From an uncultured Bacteroidia bacterium (GTDB lineage Bacteria; Bacteroidota; Bacteroidia; Bacteroidales; UBA932), in contig CACWOH010000004.1 of the NCBI GenBank assembly GCA_902762435.1, positions 1 through 64,000 of the forward strand: a stretch of DNA of 64,000 nucleotides. Reading direction: 5' to 3'. Shown in pieces: positions 17,025-25,934 of this stretch. A model generated the notes under the pieces. That model had not been told where the DNA came from and searched no databases. It was given only the letters and a program-made list of their open reading frames with translations. Numbering within the stretch: position 1 is the first letter of the stretch; each line of letters opens with the position of its first letter. The position numbers were made by a program, and so were the translations under genes.

Positions 17025-17875
17025 CGTATCTCCTCGGCTGGGCCGATCAGGTAAACGTCCGAAAAACCGCCGTCCGGCACAGGCCGGAACTCCACCGCCA
17101 GCCGGTCGATCCGCGCCTGGATATTATAGGCTACTCCAGCTGCGGATGCGTGCGCAGGCGTTGTGGAATTCAGATATGTAGCAATCGCGGCCGCGGTAAT
17201 ACCCGTGCCGCAGGCGAGCGTCTCCCCCTCCACGCCCTTCTCGAACGTCCGCACCCGCAGCGTCCCGTCGGGATCCACGGAAACGAAATTCGCATTGGCG
17301 CCCACCGGCGCGAAAACGGGATCCCAGCGCGCCCGGCGCCCTTCCGTCTCGACATCCACGGCCTCGGCGTCCGGCACGAAACGCACGAAATGGCGCGTCC
17401 CGGTATCCACGAACCAGCCGTCCAGCGCCGGATGGAAGACCTTCACGTCAATCATCCGCAGCCGCACGGTCTTGCGTCCGCCCGGAAACCGCGCGCCGTC
17501 ATCCTGAGCCTGTCGAAGGATCTCGCCCGTATGCGGCCCGTCCGCAGCCAGGAAGCGGAAAACGCCGCCCGCGCGCGGCACCAGGCCCAGCTCGTCGGCG
17601 AAGGCCACGATGCAGCGCCCGCCGTTGCCGCACATCATTCCGCCGGAACCGTCGGAATTGTAATACTCCATCCGGAAATCGTATTCCGCATCGCCCGCGT
17701 TCAGGATCATCAGCCCGTCGGCGCCGATCCGTCCGTCGGCCGCCGAAAAACCGCTCTTCCGGTCGCAGAGCGCGGCGATCCGCTCCGGCGTCCGGAACTC
17801 GGAAACATCCTCCTTCCGGCCGTCCAGGACCACGAAATCGTTGCCCGCACCCGAATATTTATGCAGTTCCGGCAT
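17021..17875 (-). CDS. dapF: Diaminopimelate epimerase with in-frame repeat
   Basis: DapF converts LL- to meso-diaminopimelate for peptidoglycan and lysine. The two catalytic cysteines are visible as C82 (MCGNGGRC) and C222 (ACGTGITA). N-terminal GAGNDFVVLDG and central GANANFV motifs are typical. Residues 119-126 (ILRQAQDD) are encoded exactly by a 24-base REP-like repeat, between the ADGPHTG strand and the VRLRMIDV strand, where the family has a short turn. The frame is kept and the active site is distant. The start overlaps dapD by one base (TGATG), the end overlaps the aminotransferase by four. Confidence 0.94.
   Translation of the reverse strand: MPELHKYSGAGNDFVVLDGRKEDVSEFRTPERIAALCDRKSGFSAADGRIGADGLMILNAGDAEYDFRMEYYNSDGSGGMMCGNGGRCIVAFADELGLVPRAGGVFRFLAADGPHTGEILRQAQDDGARFPGGRKTVRLRMIDVKVFHPALDGWFVDTGTRHFVRFVPDAEAVDVETEGRRARWDPVFAPVGANANFVSVDPDGTLRVRTFEKGVEGETLACGTGITAAAIATYLNSTTPAHASAAGVAYNIQARIDRLAVEFRPVPDGGFSDVYLIGPAEEIR
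17498..17521 (-). repeat. REP-like repeat copy inside dapF
   Basis: Twenty-three of 24 bases match the copy at 11054-11077. It occupies exactly eight codons of dapF (residues 119-126). Confidence 0.85.
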
Positions 17876-18648
17876 CAGCGCAGCAGGTCCTCCAGGGTCA
17901 CGGACCCGTCCGTCTTCTCGTCGCGGTATTTCACGATCACCGGGCAGTAGAGGGCCACCCCGCTGCCGGCTGCCGGGCCGCGGCTGAGCGGCTTGCTGCC
18001 GGACACGACCACGGCGCCGCGCGGCACGACCACGCGTCCGTCCGCGTTGCGCGGCACGAACTCGCCGGTGGTGGCGTCAAAGATCGCCGTGGAAGAGGTA
18101 ATGATCACGCCGGAGGCGATCACGGCGCCCTCCTGCACGATCGTGCCTTCGTAGATGCCGCAGTTGCCGCCCACGAAAGCGCCGTCCTCGATGATGGTCG
18201 GCAGGGCGCCGGCCGGTTCGAGCACGCCGCCGATCTGGGTGGAAGCGGAGATATGGATGTGCTTGCCCACCTGGGCGCAGGAGCCGATGGTCACGTGGCT
18301 GTCCACCATCGTTCCGCTGTCCACGAAAGCGCCCACATTGATGTAGGCCGGCGGCATCACGATGGCGCCGGGCGCCACGTAGGCGCCGCGGCGGATGCTC
18401 GTCCCGCCCGGGACGATGCGCACGCCGTCCTCCCGGGAGAACTTCCGCACCGGGAAGGTATCCTTATCGAAGAAGGGGAACTGGCCCTGGGACATGTCCT
18501 TGACCACCCCGAGCCGGAAGCCCGCGAGAATCACTTCCTTGACCCAGGTGTTGACCTGCCACACGCCATCTACTTTTTCGGCGACGCGGAGCCGGCCGGC
18601 CTCGAGGTCGGCGATGACACCTTCAAATTGTTCAATCGTTATTTCCAT
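17875..18648 (-). CDS. dapD: Tetrahydrodipicolinate N-succinyltransferase
   Basis: DapD transfers a succinyl group from succinyl-CoA to tetrahydrodipicolinate, committing the cell to the succinylase branch of diaminopimelate synthesis. The 257-residue protein has the left-handed beta-helix hexapeptide repeats (about 95-200), including GTSIRRGAYVAPGAIVMP, AYINVGAFVDSGTMVDSH and the conserved EDGAFVGGNCGIYEG. The ATG at 18648 is chosen; it overlaps the end of dapA by ten bases. Many gut Bacteroidales use the DapL shortcut instead, so DapD with a DapE-like enzyme is informative about this lineage. Confidence 0.93.
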   Translation of the reverse strand: MEITIEQFEGVIADLEAGRLRVAEKVDGVWQVNTWVKEVILAGFRLGVVKDMSQGQFPFFDKDTFPVRKFSREDGVRIVPGGTSIRRGAYVAPGAIVMPPAYINVGAFVDSGTMVDSHVTIGSCAQVGKHIHISASTQIGGVLEPAGALPTIIEDGAFVGGNCGIYEGTIVQEGAVIASGVIITSSTAIFDATTGEFVPRNADGRVVVPRGAVVVSGSKPLSRGPAAGSGVALYCPVIVKYRDEKTDGSVTLEDLLR

Positions 18649-19523
18649 AAATCCTGTAACACTTTCTGCATCAGTTCCTTCGTCTGGTCCGACGCCTCGG
18701 CGAGCGGCAGGCGCACCGTGGCGCGCATCTGCCCGAGCAGCGAGAGCGCCACCTTCGCGGGAATCGGGCTGGTTTCCACGAAACACGCCTTGAAGAGCGG
18801 GAACAGCCGGTGGTGCAGCGCGCGGGCGGAGTCGTAATCGCCCCGCTGCACGGCCTCCACCATCTCCGTCACCTCCTTCGGCGCCACGTTGGACGCCACG
18901 GATACCACGCCGTGCGCCCCCGTCGCCATAAAGGCGAGCGTCATGTCGTCGTCGCCGCTCAGGACGGTGAAGCCTTCCGGGGCGCGGCGCAGGATCTCGC
19001 TCACCTGGTCGTATTTGCCGGACGCCTCCTTGATGCCCCGGATGTTGGGTACATCCTGGGCCAGGCGGAGTACCGTGTCGGGCAGCATGTTCGCGCCCGT
19101 GCGGCCCGGAACGTTGTAGATGATGACCGGGAGGGAGGTTGCCGCCGCCACGGCCTTGAAATACTCATACTGCCCCTGCTGGGTCGGTTTGTTGTAATAG
19201 GGCACCACGACCAGCAGCGCATCGGGGCCGAGGGGCTCCAGCAGGCGGATGTTGGCCAGGGTGTCCGGCAGGCTGTTCACGCCCACGCCGACCAGCAGCG
19301 GCCGGCCCTTCGCGTGCGCCTTGACGGTCTGGAAGATGGCCACCTTTTCTTCCGGGGAGAGGGTCGGGGTCTCGCCGGTGGTGGCGAGGGGCACGAGGAA
19401 ATGGACGCCGCCGCCGACCTGGCGGTCCACCAGCGCGGCGTACGCTTCATAATCCACGGCACCGTCCGCGGTGAACGGAGTCACCAGCGCCGTGCCGCAT
19501 CCTTGCAGGACGAGATCTTTCAT
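18639..19523 (-). CDS. dapA: 4-hydroxy-tetrahydrodipicolinate synthase
   Basis: DapA condenses pyruvate with aspartate-semialdehyde. The 294-residue protein has the Schiff-base K165 (GIKEASG), Y136 (IIYNVPGRTG) and the TTGE motif at 48-51. It is a full-length TIM-barrel enzyme of usual size. It starts 46 bases after the rhamnosidase gene, with its own candidate -7 box in that gap, so it may be transcribed both from there and from upstream. Confidence 0.95.
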   Translation of the reverse strand: MKDLVLQGCGTALVTPFTADGAVDYEAYAALVDRQVGGGVHFLVPLATTGETPTLSPEEKVAIFQTVKAHAKGRPLLVGVGVNSLPDTLANIRLLEPLGPDALLVVVPYYNKPTQQGQYEYFKAVAAATSLPVIIYNVPGRTGANMLPDTVLRLAQDVPNIRGIKEASGKYDQVSEILRRAPEGFTVLSGDDDMTLAFMATGAHGVVSVASNVAPKEVTEMVEAVQRGDYDSARALHHRLFPLFKACFVETSPIPAKVALSLLGQMRATVRLPLAEASDQTKELMQKVLQDLWK

Positions 19524-19550
19524 AAAGCAACACTATTTAACTAACGGCAG

Positions 19551-19558
19551 TAAAGATA
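19551..19558 (-). promoter_or_regulatory. Possible internal promoter before dapA
   Basis: On the minus strand TATCTTTA, a seven-of-eight fit to the spaced -7 consensus, ends 27 bases before the dapA ATG. It lies in the only sizeable gap of the dap cluster. Confidence 0.45.
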
Positions 19559-19569
19559 GGAAATAATTC

Positions 19570-22137
19570 TTACTTTTCCACCGTATAGCTGCCGGGACCA
19601 TATTCCCTGCTTTCCGTTTCGCCGGGCAGGGTGACGGATGCGGAAGCGCCTTCCGGTACCGTGAACGTCCAGACCCAGCGATCGCCTTCATAGCGCCAGG
19701 CGCTGCGGACCGGGCCGGCGGCAGAGCGGTACTCGGCCTCCAGGCTGCCCAGCCGCCGGTCCGGAACCGGCCGCATGATGATGTGCCGGAAACCCGGGGC
19801 GGCGGGATCGGCGGCGATGCCGGCGGCCGTCTCCCAGATCCACTCGCACACGCAGCCATAGGCGTAATGGTTGAAGCTGTTCATGCCCTGCGGCCCCAGC
19901 CCGCTTTCGCGCGTATAGCTGTTCCAGCGCTCCCAGATGGTGGTGGCCCCGTTGTCCACGGAGTACAGCCATCCCGGGTTCCTGCGCTGGAAGAGCAGGT
20001 CCCAGGCAAGGTCCGCCATCCCGTTTTCGGTCAGGGTCTCCATCAGGATGGACGTGCCGAGGAAGCCGGTCTGCAGGCAGCCGTCGTGGGCGGCGAAGTT
20101 CTCGCGCAGGCGGGCGCACAGGGCCTCCCGGGCGTCTCCCTCGACGAGTCCGTTCTTGAGGGCGAACAGCGCCGGGGTCTGCATCGTATTGAGAATCGGG
20201 GTCTTGAAGCCGCTTTTCCCGTCCAGGAAGGTTTCCTTCAGGTATGCCTTCGCGGCCGCTTCCATCGCCTGGTATTTCGCGGCGTCCCGGCCGGTGGCGA
20301 GCGCCATGTCGCGCATCATCCCGGCATCGATCGCCCAGTAGGAAGCACCCAGATAGTTCCAGTAGGTCCGGGCGTCGGGCAGCAGGCTGCGCGGATGGCC
20401 GGGCCCGGCCTGGAAAAAGGCCCGGCCGCTGCAGCTTTCCAGCGGCTCGTAGCTCAGCCAGTCGGCCCACTGGTAATTCCCATTCTCGCCGGCGAGGGCG
20501 GCGTGATCGTAGCGGGTGGCGTCCACGTGGTCCATAAAGCGCTCCATCGCCGCCCAGTTCTCGTCGATGATGGCGGTGTCGCCGAACTGCTTCCAGACCG
20601 TCCAGGGGACGATGACGCCGGCGTCGGCCCAGCCCAGGCGCATCAGTTCGCCGCCGTACTGGGCCAGCGGGGCCACGCCGGGGAATCCGCCGGTCTCGCC
20701 CTGGCTGTCCCGCACGTCCTGCATCCATTTGTGGAAGAATCGGTCCGTGCCCGCGAAGAAGGTGCCCGTTTCCGCAAAGACCTGCGTGTCCGCCATCCAC
20801 CCCAGGCGCTCATTGCGCTGCGGGCAGTCCGTCGGCACGGACAGGTAGTTGGAGCGCATGCCCCATACCGTATTGGATATCAACTGGTTGACAGATTCGT
20901 CCCCGGTGCGGATCCGGCCCGTTTCCATTTCTTTCGTAATGGAGGAAACCGGCACCGACGCGAGTTCGCGGATCTCGACCTCCCCCGTGGCCGTGAGGGA
21001 AAGGTAGCGGTAGCCGAAGAAGGTGCGACTGGGCGTATAGCGCTCGTACTCCGGCGTACCGGCAAAGGTGTAAACCAGGCGCATCCCGGTTTCCGGCGTG
21101 CGCAGGTTCTCGCGGTGGACGCTCCCTTCAGGCCCGTCCGCCCCGCGGTCGAGGGCGCCGTTGCCGTCGTTGAGCAACTCGCCCGGCAGGCAGGTCAGCA
21201 CCGTACCGCCCCCCGCCCGGAAGGAGAAGGACGGCACGGCCGCGGCGTTCTGGCCGAAGTCCACGACCAGCGTCTCACCGGGCCGGAGGGTCATCGTCTG
21301 CCCGGCGGCGTACTCCCGTTTGATGACCACGCTTCCGAAGGCGTCGTCCTGATCGTTCTCCACCCTCTCCCACACATAGGCGCGCACCGGCGCGAGCGAG
21401 AGGTCCCGGCGCAGATAGACTTCCGCGCCGTCGGACGGCAGGATCTTTCCAATGAATTCCGTGTTCCGCTCCGGCGTGGAAAGCTTGTCCGGCGTGGCCC
21501 AGCCGGGGAGTTCCCGGGCATCGTATTCTTCCCCGTCGAAGATGGCGGCGTGCCGGACCGGACCGGCGATCCCGGCCAGCCAGTTTTCGGTGTCGGTGCC
21601 GTAGCGGGCGCGGCTGCCGTCGGCAAACGTGAGTTCCAGCACACCGCGGAAGGCACATTTGCTGCCGCGCATGCCGTCGTTGCCGTCGGGCGTGACGATC
21701 TTGTCCGCCCACCAGCCGGGGGTTACCTGTGCGGACAGGACGTTCTCCCGGCCGGCGCGGGTGTCCAGGAACTCCGTGATGTCGTAGGTAAAGGAGCGGC
21801 GGGTCCGGTACGGATGGGTGAAACCCGGTTTCAGGAACTCCTCCCCGACCGGGTGGCCGTTCACGTAGATTTCATACACCCCCAGCGCCGTGGTCATCCA
21901 CCGGGCCGACTTGACCCGGCGTTTGTTTTTCAAGGTGGAGACGAACCAGCTGGCGCCGTCGGCGGCCCGCCCGCTGATGTCAAAGACGGGACCGGTGACG
22001 ACCGGGGCGTCCGCCGCGGAAATCCAGCAGGAACCTTCCCAGGAGGGATTCTCCGGGACGATGGAGACGGCCGGCGCAGCGCCGCAGGCGCCCAGCGCCG
22101 CCAGGACGGCTGCCAGGGTGCGAAGGAAGCTTTTCAT
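19570..22137 (-). CDS. Secreted alpha-L-rhamnosidase (GH78-like)
   Basis: The 855-residue protein has a signal peptide (about 1-20), an N-terminal beta-sandwich (about 40-200, with ARWMTTALGVYEIYVNG typical of the rhamnosidase N domain), a concanavalin-like domain, an (alpha/alpha)6 barrel that begins near 430 and a C-terminal beta-sandwich. The barrel contains the family signature PTDCPQRNERLGWMADTQ with acidic catalytic candidates. It should release rhamnose from pectin or glycosides in the periplasm. Its start overlaps dapB by four bases, and it separates dapB from dapA. Confidence 0.9.
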   Translation of the reverse strand: MKSFLRTLAAVLAALGACGAAPAVSIVPENPSWEGSCWISAADAPVVTGPVFDISGRAADGASWFVSTLKNKRRVKSARWMTTALGVYEIYVNGHPVGEEFLKPGFTHPYRTRRSFTYDITEFLDTRAGRENVLSAQVTPGWWADKIVTPDGNDGMRGSKCAFRGVLELTFADGSRARYGTDTENWLAGIAGPVRHAAIFDGEEYDARELPGWATPDKLSTPERNTEFIGKILPSDGAEVYLRRDLSLAPVRAYVWERVENDQDDAFGSVVIKREYAAGQTMTLRPGETLVVDFGQNAAAVPSFSFRAGGGTVLTCLPGELLNDGNGALDRGADGPEGSVHRENLRTPETGMRLVYTFAGTPEYERYTPSRTFFGYRYLSLTATGEVEIRELASVPVSSITKEMETGRIRTGDESVNQLISNTVWGMRSNYLSVPTDCPQRNERLGWMADTQVFAETGTFFAGTDRFFHKWMQDVRDSQGETGGFPGVAPLAQYGGELMRLGWADAGVIVPWTVWKQFGDTAIIDENWAAMERFMDHVDATRYDHAALAGENGNYQWADWLSYEPLESCSGRAFFQAGPGHPRSLLPDARTYWNYLGASYWAIDAGMMRDMALATGRDAAKYQAMEAAAKAYLKETFLDGKSGFKTPILNTMQTPALFALKNGLVEGDAREALCARLRENFAAHDGCLQTGFLGTSILMETLTENGMADLAWDLLFQRRNPGWLYSVDNGATTIWERWNSYTRESGLGPQGMNSFNHYAYGCVCEWIWETAAGIAADPAAPGFRHIIMRPVPDRRLGSLEAEYRSAAGPVRSAWRYEGDRWVWTFTVPEGASASVTLPGETESREYGPGSYTVEK

Positions 22138-22799
22138 CCAAGGATCAGGTCCTTGAACTCGTGGACGCCCTGCAGGTTCCCGGTCATCAGCGCCGCATCC
22201 ACGGCGCCCTCGGCGAAGCCCTGGCGGGAGAACGCCTCGTGGGTGAAGCTCAGCTTGTCCACGCCAGAGGTAAATTCTGCGATGTGGGTGCCGGGCACTT
22301 CCCCGATGCGCTGGGAGCCGATTTCCGGCTTCTCGCCGAGGAACTCTTCGATCAGGCCGCCGATGCTCTTGGCCGTGCCGCTGGGCGCGTCCAGCTTGTG
22401 GATGTGGTGGATTTCCTCCACGTGCGGGGTGTAGCCGTGACCCCGGAGGACCTGGCAGGCACGGGCGACGCTCGCGAACAGGGCGATCACGCCCACGGAA
22501 TAGTTGGACCCCCAGATCATCGGGGTGCCCGCCTTTTCGAAGGCGTCGAAGACGTCCGCCTTGATGTCGTTCCAGCCGGTGGTGCCCACCACGACGGCCT
22601 TGAAGTTCGCCGCGAGGGTACGGTAATTGGCCCGGAAGGCTTCCGGGGTCGTGAAATCGATGCAAACGCACTCCTTCGCCACCTCCTTCGGGATGGCGCA
22701 GATATCTTCGGAGGCGCAGACCAGTTCGATGCCGCGCCGCTGCAGGACGGCCTCGACCATATGGCCCATCTTGCCGTAACCGCTAATGATAACTTTCAT
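22134..22799 (-). CDS. dapB: 4-hydroxy-tetrahydrodipicolinate reductase
   Basis: DapB reduces the DapA product with NAD(P)H. The 221-residue protein is shorter than the enterobacterial enzyme, as in other Bacteroidota. It has the nucleotide loop GYGKMG at 7-12, DFTTPEAF, VGTTGWN and the signature EIHHIHKLDAPSGTA. Its start overlaps the M20 peptidase gene by 17 bases, and its stop overlaps the rhamnosidase start by four. Confidence 0.95.
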   Translation of the reverse strand: MKVIISGYGKMGHMVEAVLQRRGIELVCASEDICAIPKEVAKECVCIDFTTPEAFRANYRTLAANFKAVVVGTTGWNDIKADVFDAFEKAGTPMIWGSNYSVGVIALFASVARACQVLRGHGYTPHVEEIHHIHKLDAPSGTAKSIGGLIEEFLGEKPEIGSQRIGEVPGTHIAEFTSGVDKLSFTHEAFSRQGFAEGAVDAALMTGNLQGVHEFKDLILG

Positions 22800-23757
22800 A
22801 GATGCTTACGTAATTGGTGATGGCTTGCTCCAGGTCCTCGAAAGCGAGGTATTCGTCGTCGCGGTGGGCGACGGTGATCGAGCCGGGACCGCAGATGATC
22901 TTATCCCGGAAGTTCGTCAGGTGCGGGGCGTCGCTGCCGAAGGCCACGGTCTTCTGCGGGAAGCCGGGCAGGGTCAGGTAGCGCGCGGGGGCGTCGCCTC
23001 CGAATTCCTCCACCTGCAGGGTGTCGCAGGCCTGCGAACGCATCCAGGCCGTGACGGCGGCGTCCGAGGCGAAGGTCGTGCGGAAATACAGCCGGCAGTT
23101 CAGCTCCGGGCTCAGGATGTTCTGGGGATTGTCGCTGACCAACTTGCCCACGTTCCACGTGGTGGCGCCGAGCAGCGGATCCTCCGGGAACCCGGCCGCT
23201 CGCAGTCCGTTCATGAAGTCCACGAACAGCTCCACGGCGCTCACGCCGTGCTCGGGGTAGCCGGAATGGAAGGGCTTCCCCCGGAACGTCAGGTTGAAGC
23301 GCTTGGTGCCCTTGGAGGCGCTGACCATGCAGTTGTCGGTGGGCTCGCCCACCACCAGCAGGGGCGCCCGGAAGTCCGTTTTCGCAAAGGCTTTCGCGCC
23401 CCAGGACCCCGTCTCCTCCCCGCTCAGGATGAGCAGGGCGAAGCCGCTGCGTCCGGCCTCCGCGAGGCGCCGGCAGGCGCGGTACATCGCGTAGAACTGC
23501 CCCTTGGCGTCGCAGGTGCCGCGCCCGCACACCCGGTCCGCCCCGAAGACGGGCGGCAGATAGGGCGGCACCGTGTCCATATGGGAGCAGAACACCACGC
23601 GGGGCTCCCCCCAGCGCAGCAGGACGTTGAGCGTGCCGTCGCCGACCTCGAAGGTCTCCACGGACGGGGCCTCCAGGTGGGCGGCGAGCCACTCCCCCAA
23701 TTCCCGCTCACGGCCGGAAGTGGAGTCGAAGGACAGGATTTCGCGGAAGAGTTCCAT
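22783..23757 (-). CDS. dapE: M20 family deacylase, probable succinyl-DAP desuccinylase
   Basis: The 324-residue protein is an ArgE/DapE/ACY1-type binuclear metallohydrolase. Metal ligands and base are visible as H59 and D61 (SHMDTVPP), D83 (GTCDAKG), E114-E115 (SGEETGSWG), E138 (GEPTDN) and a C-terminal histidine in TVAHRDDEY. The family includes acetylornithine deacetylase and succinyl-diaminopimelate desuccinylase. The DapE assignment rests on its place between thrA and dapB and on the presence of DapD. It starts one base after the thrA stop. Confidence 0.82.
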   Translation of the reverse strand: MELFREILSFDSTSGRERELGEWLAAHLEAPSVETFEVGDGTLNVLLRWGEPRVVFCSHMDTVPPYLPPVFGADRVCGRGTCDAKGQFYAMYRACRRLAEAGRSGFALLILSGEETGSWGAKAFAKTDFRAPLLVVGEPTDNCMVSASKGTKRFNLTFRGKPFHSGYPEHGVSAVELFVDFMNGLRAAGFPEDPLLGATTWNVGKLVSDNPQNILSPELNCRLYFRTTFASDAAVTAWMRSQACDTLQVEEFGGDAPARYLTLPGFPQKTVAFGSDAPHLTNFRDKIICGPGSITVAHRDDEYLAFEDLEQAITNYVSIYESYH

Positions 23758-23758
23758 A

Positions 23759-25927
23759 CTACATCAGGATGTCTTTGATGATACCGGTGGCGGCCAGGCG
23801 GACGCCTTCGCCCGCGCCCTTGATGACGAGCGGGGCGGAATATTCGCTGCGGACCACGGTCACGTTTTCCGTGCCGCTGATCCAGTAGAACGGGCTCTCG
23901 GGACCCACGCGCTGCATTTTGATCTCCGCCCGGTAACCCAGGCGGGCGGACGGGTCGCGGCGCAGGGACGCCACGAAACGCTGGCGCTGTCCCGCCGCGT
24001 CCAGTTCGTCCTCGCGGGCGATGAACTGCGGCTCGTACGCCGCCAGCCTGCGGTAGAATTCCTCCAGGGGGCAGTCGAAGAACTCCGGCCCGAGCATCGG
24101 GACGATCTCAACGTCCTCCGCCTCGAGGGGCACGCCCGCCTCGCGCGAGAGGATGAGCAGCTTGCGCAGCACGTCGCGGCCGCCCAGGTCGGTGCGCGGG
24201 TCGGACTCGGTCAGGCCCTCGTCCTGCGCGCGCCGGAGCAGCGTGGCGAAACTGTCGCGCCGGACGCCGTCATAGCCGGTGATGATGTAATTGAGCGTGC
24301 AGGACACCACCGCCTCGATGGATTCGATGCCGTCGCTGCAGTTGGCGTCGCTGGCGATGGATTCCAGGATGGGCAGGGCGTTTCCGACCGTGGTGTCGTA
24401 GCGGAAGAAGGCGCCGTTCTCGCGGGCCTCCGCCTTCAGGGCGGCATACTGCACGTAGGGCAGCGCGAGGCTGCGCCGGTTCGAGGTCACGATGCTCAGT
24501 CCGCCGCGGAAAAGCTCGGCGTAACGCCCGTGCAGATGATGGTCGTCGGTGCAGTCCACGAACACGGCGCCGCGCGGGGCGCACGACAGGACGGCGTCGA
24601 TGAAGGCCCCGCCCGCGGCGTTCTCCCCCGCCTCCAGCCGCTTTCCGGCGGCGTCGGGGCCGATGCCCCGCAGGTCCACCGCGTAGCGCCGGCTGTCGGA
24701 CAGCCCGACGATGCGGATGCTGCGGCCGCGCCGGGCGGCGATGCGGTCCGCGCTCAGGCCCACCAGGCGCACCAGTTCGTGGCCCACGGCCCCGTAGCCT
24801 GCGATGAAGACCGGGATGACCGTCACCGCGCGGGATTCGAAGAACTCGCGGTGGATGGCGCACACGGCCGCCCGCTCGATGGTGGGACGGACGCGGATGA
24901 AGAAACAGTCGCCCGCGCCGCTTACCTCGCCCAGCGGCTGGATGCCCGCCTCGGCGAGCGCCGCACAGATGCGCAGCCCGGCGGCGGCGCGGTTCGGAAT
25001 CCCCTCGCCGACCAGGCACACCACGGATTCGCCCCGGTCGGCGTGCGTCAGGCTCGTCACGCCCATCCACTCGCCTTCCTTCACGGCGGGCCGGCCGCTT
25101 ACCAGCGTGCCGGGATGCCGGGGGTCGAAAGTATTGCGGATGCTGAACGCGATGCCCGCCTCCATGGCCGGCTTCACGGTGGGGGCGTAGAGCACCTTGG
25201 CGCCGTTTTCCGCCAGGGAGAGGGCCGCCTGGTAGGAAATGTCCGGGATGGTGACGGCGGCGGGGACCACCTTGGGGTTGGCGGTCATCATGCCGGGCAC
25301 GTCGGTCCAGATCTCCAGCGAAGCGGCGCGGGCACCGGCCGCGAACAGGGCGGCGCTGTAGTCCGAGCCGCCGCGGCCGAGCGTGGTCACGCGGCCCTCG
25401 CCGTCCGATGCGATGAAGCCCGGGGCCACGAACACGCGCACGTCCGGCGCAGCCTCCACGGCGGAGCGGATGTTCGCGTACGTCTGCGCTTCATCCACCT
25501 TGCCGCCCGGCGCGAGGACGAGCCGGCGCGAGTCCAGCCACAGCGCGGAGATGTCCTCGCAGGCGATTTTCCGCGCGAGGATGCGCGTCGAAAACAGTTC
25601 CCCGAAGGTCACGCAGGCCGCCGGCTCCGCAGCGGCGAGCTCTTCGAAGAGCCCGTCCAGTTCGGCGAGCATTTCCCGGCGTTCGGCGCCGGTGAACAGG
25701 CGGCGGGCGATGGCCCGGTGCCTGTCCCGGAGCACCCCGATCCGCTGCGCTTTCGCAGCGGGATCACGTTCTTCCCCGAGGGCGATCAGCGCGTCGGTGC
25801 ATCCGCTCACGGCGGAACTGACCAGGATGACCCGGTCCTTCTCCGCCGCGGCCAGCACGATGTCCAGCACCCGGGACATGCGGGTCGCGTCCGCGACCGA
25901 ACTGCCTCCGAACTTGAGTACCTGCAT
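23759..25927 (-). CDS. thrA: Bifunctional aspartate kinase/homoserine dehydrogenase, short regulatory region
   Basis: The 722-residue enzyme phosphorylates aspartate (kinase domain about 1-285, KFGGSSV at 5-11, TLGRGGSDYSA) and reduces aspartate-semialdehyde to homoserine (dehydrogenase domain from about 372, nucleotide loop AGYGAVG). The linker between them, about 290-370, holds room for a single ACT unit, while the E. coli ThrA linker is about 90 residues longer and carries two. This predicts altered feedback control by threonine. No asd gene is present in the window. It lies seven bases after murA. Confidence 0.93.
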   Translation of the reverse strand: MQVLKFGGSSVADATRMSRVLDIVLAAAEKDRVILVSSAVSGCTDALIALGEERDPAAKAQRIGVLRDRHRAIARRLFTGAERREMLAELDGLFEELAAAEPAACVTFGELFSTRILARKIACEDISALWLDSRRLVLAPGGKVDEAQTYANIRSAVEAAPDVRVFVAPGFIASDGEGRVTTLGRGGSDYSAALFAAGARAASLEIWTDVPGMMTANPKVVPAAVTIPDISYQAALSLAENGAKVLYAPTVKPAMEAGIAFSIRNTFDPRHPGTLVSGRPAVKEGEWMGVTSLTHADRGESVVCLVGEGIPNRAAAGLRICAALAEAGIQPLGEVSGAGDCFFIRVRPTIERAAVCAIHREFFESRAVTVIPVFIAGYGAVGHELVRLVGLSADRIAARRGRSIRIVGLSDSRRYAVDLRGIGPDAAGKRLEAGENAAGGAFIDAVLSCAPRGAVFVDCTDDHHLHGRYAELFRGGLSIVTSNRRSLALPYVQYAALKAEARENGAFFRYDTTVGNALPILESIASDANCSDGIESIEAVVSCTLNYIITGYDGVRRDSFATLLRRAQDEGLTESDPRTDLGGRDVLRKLLILSREAGVPLEAEDVEIVPMLGPEFFDCPLEEFYRRLAAYEPQFIAREDELDAAGQRQRFVASLRRDPSARLGYRAEIKMQRVGPESPFYWISGTENVTVVRSEYSAPLVIKGAGEGVRLAATGIIKDILM

Positions 25928-25934
25928 AGGCGGT

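Noticed and set aside
17163-17507. Plus-strand frames inside the dap genes
   Set aside because: They are antisense to overlapping, well-supported dap genes and lack motifs.
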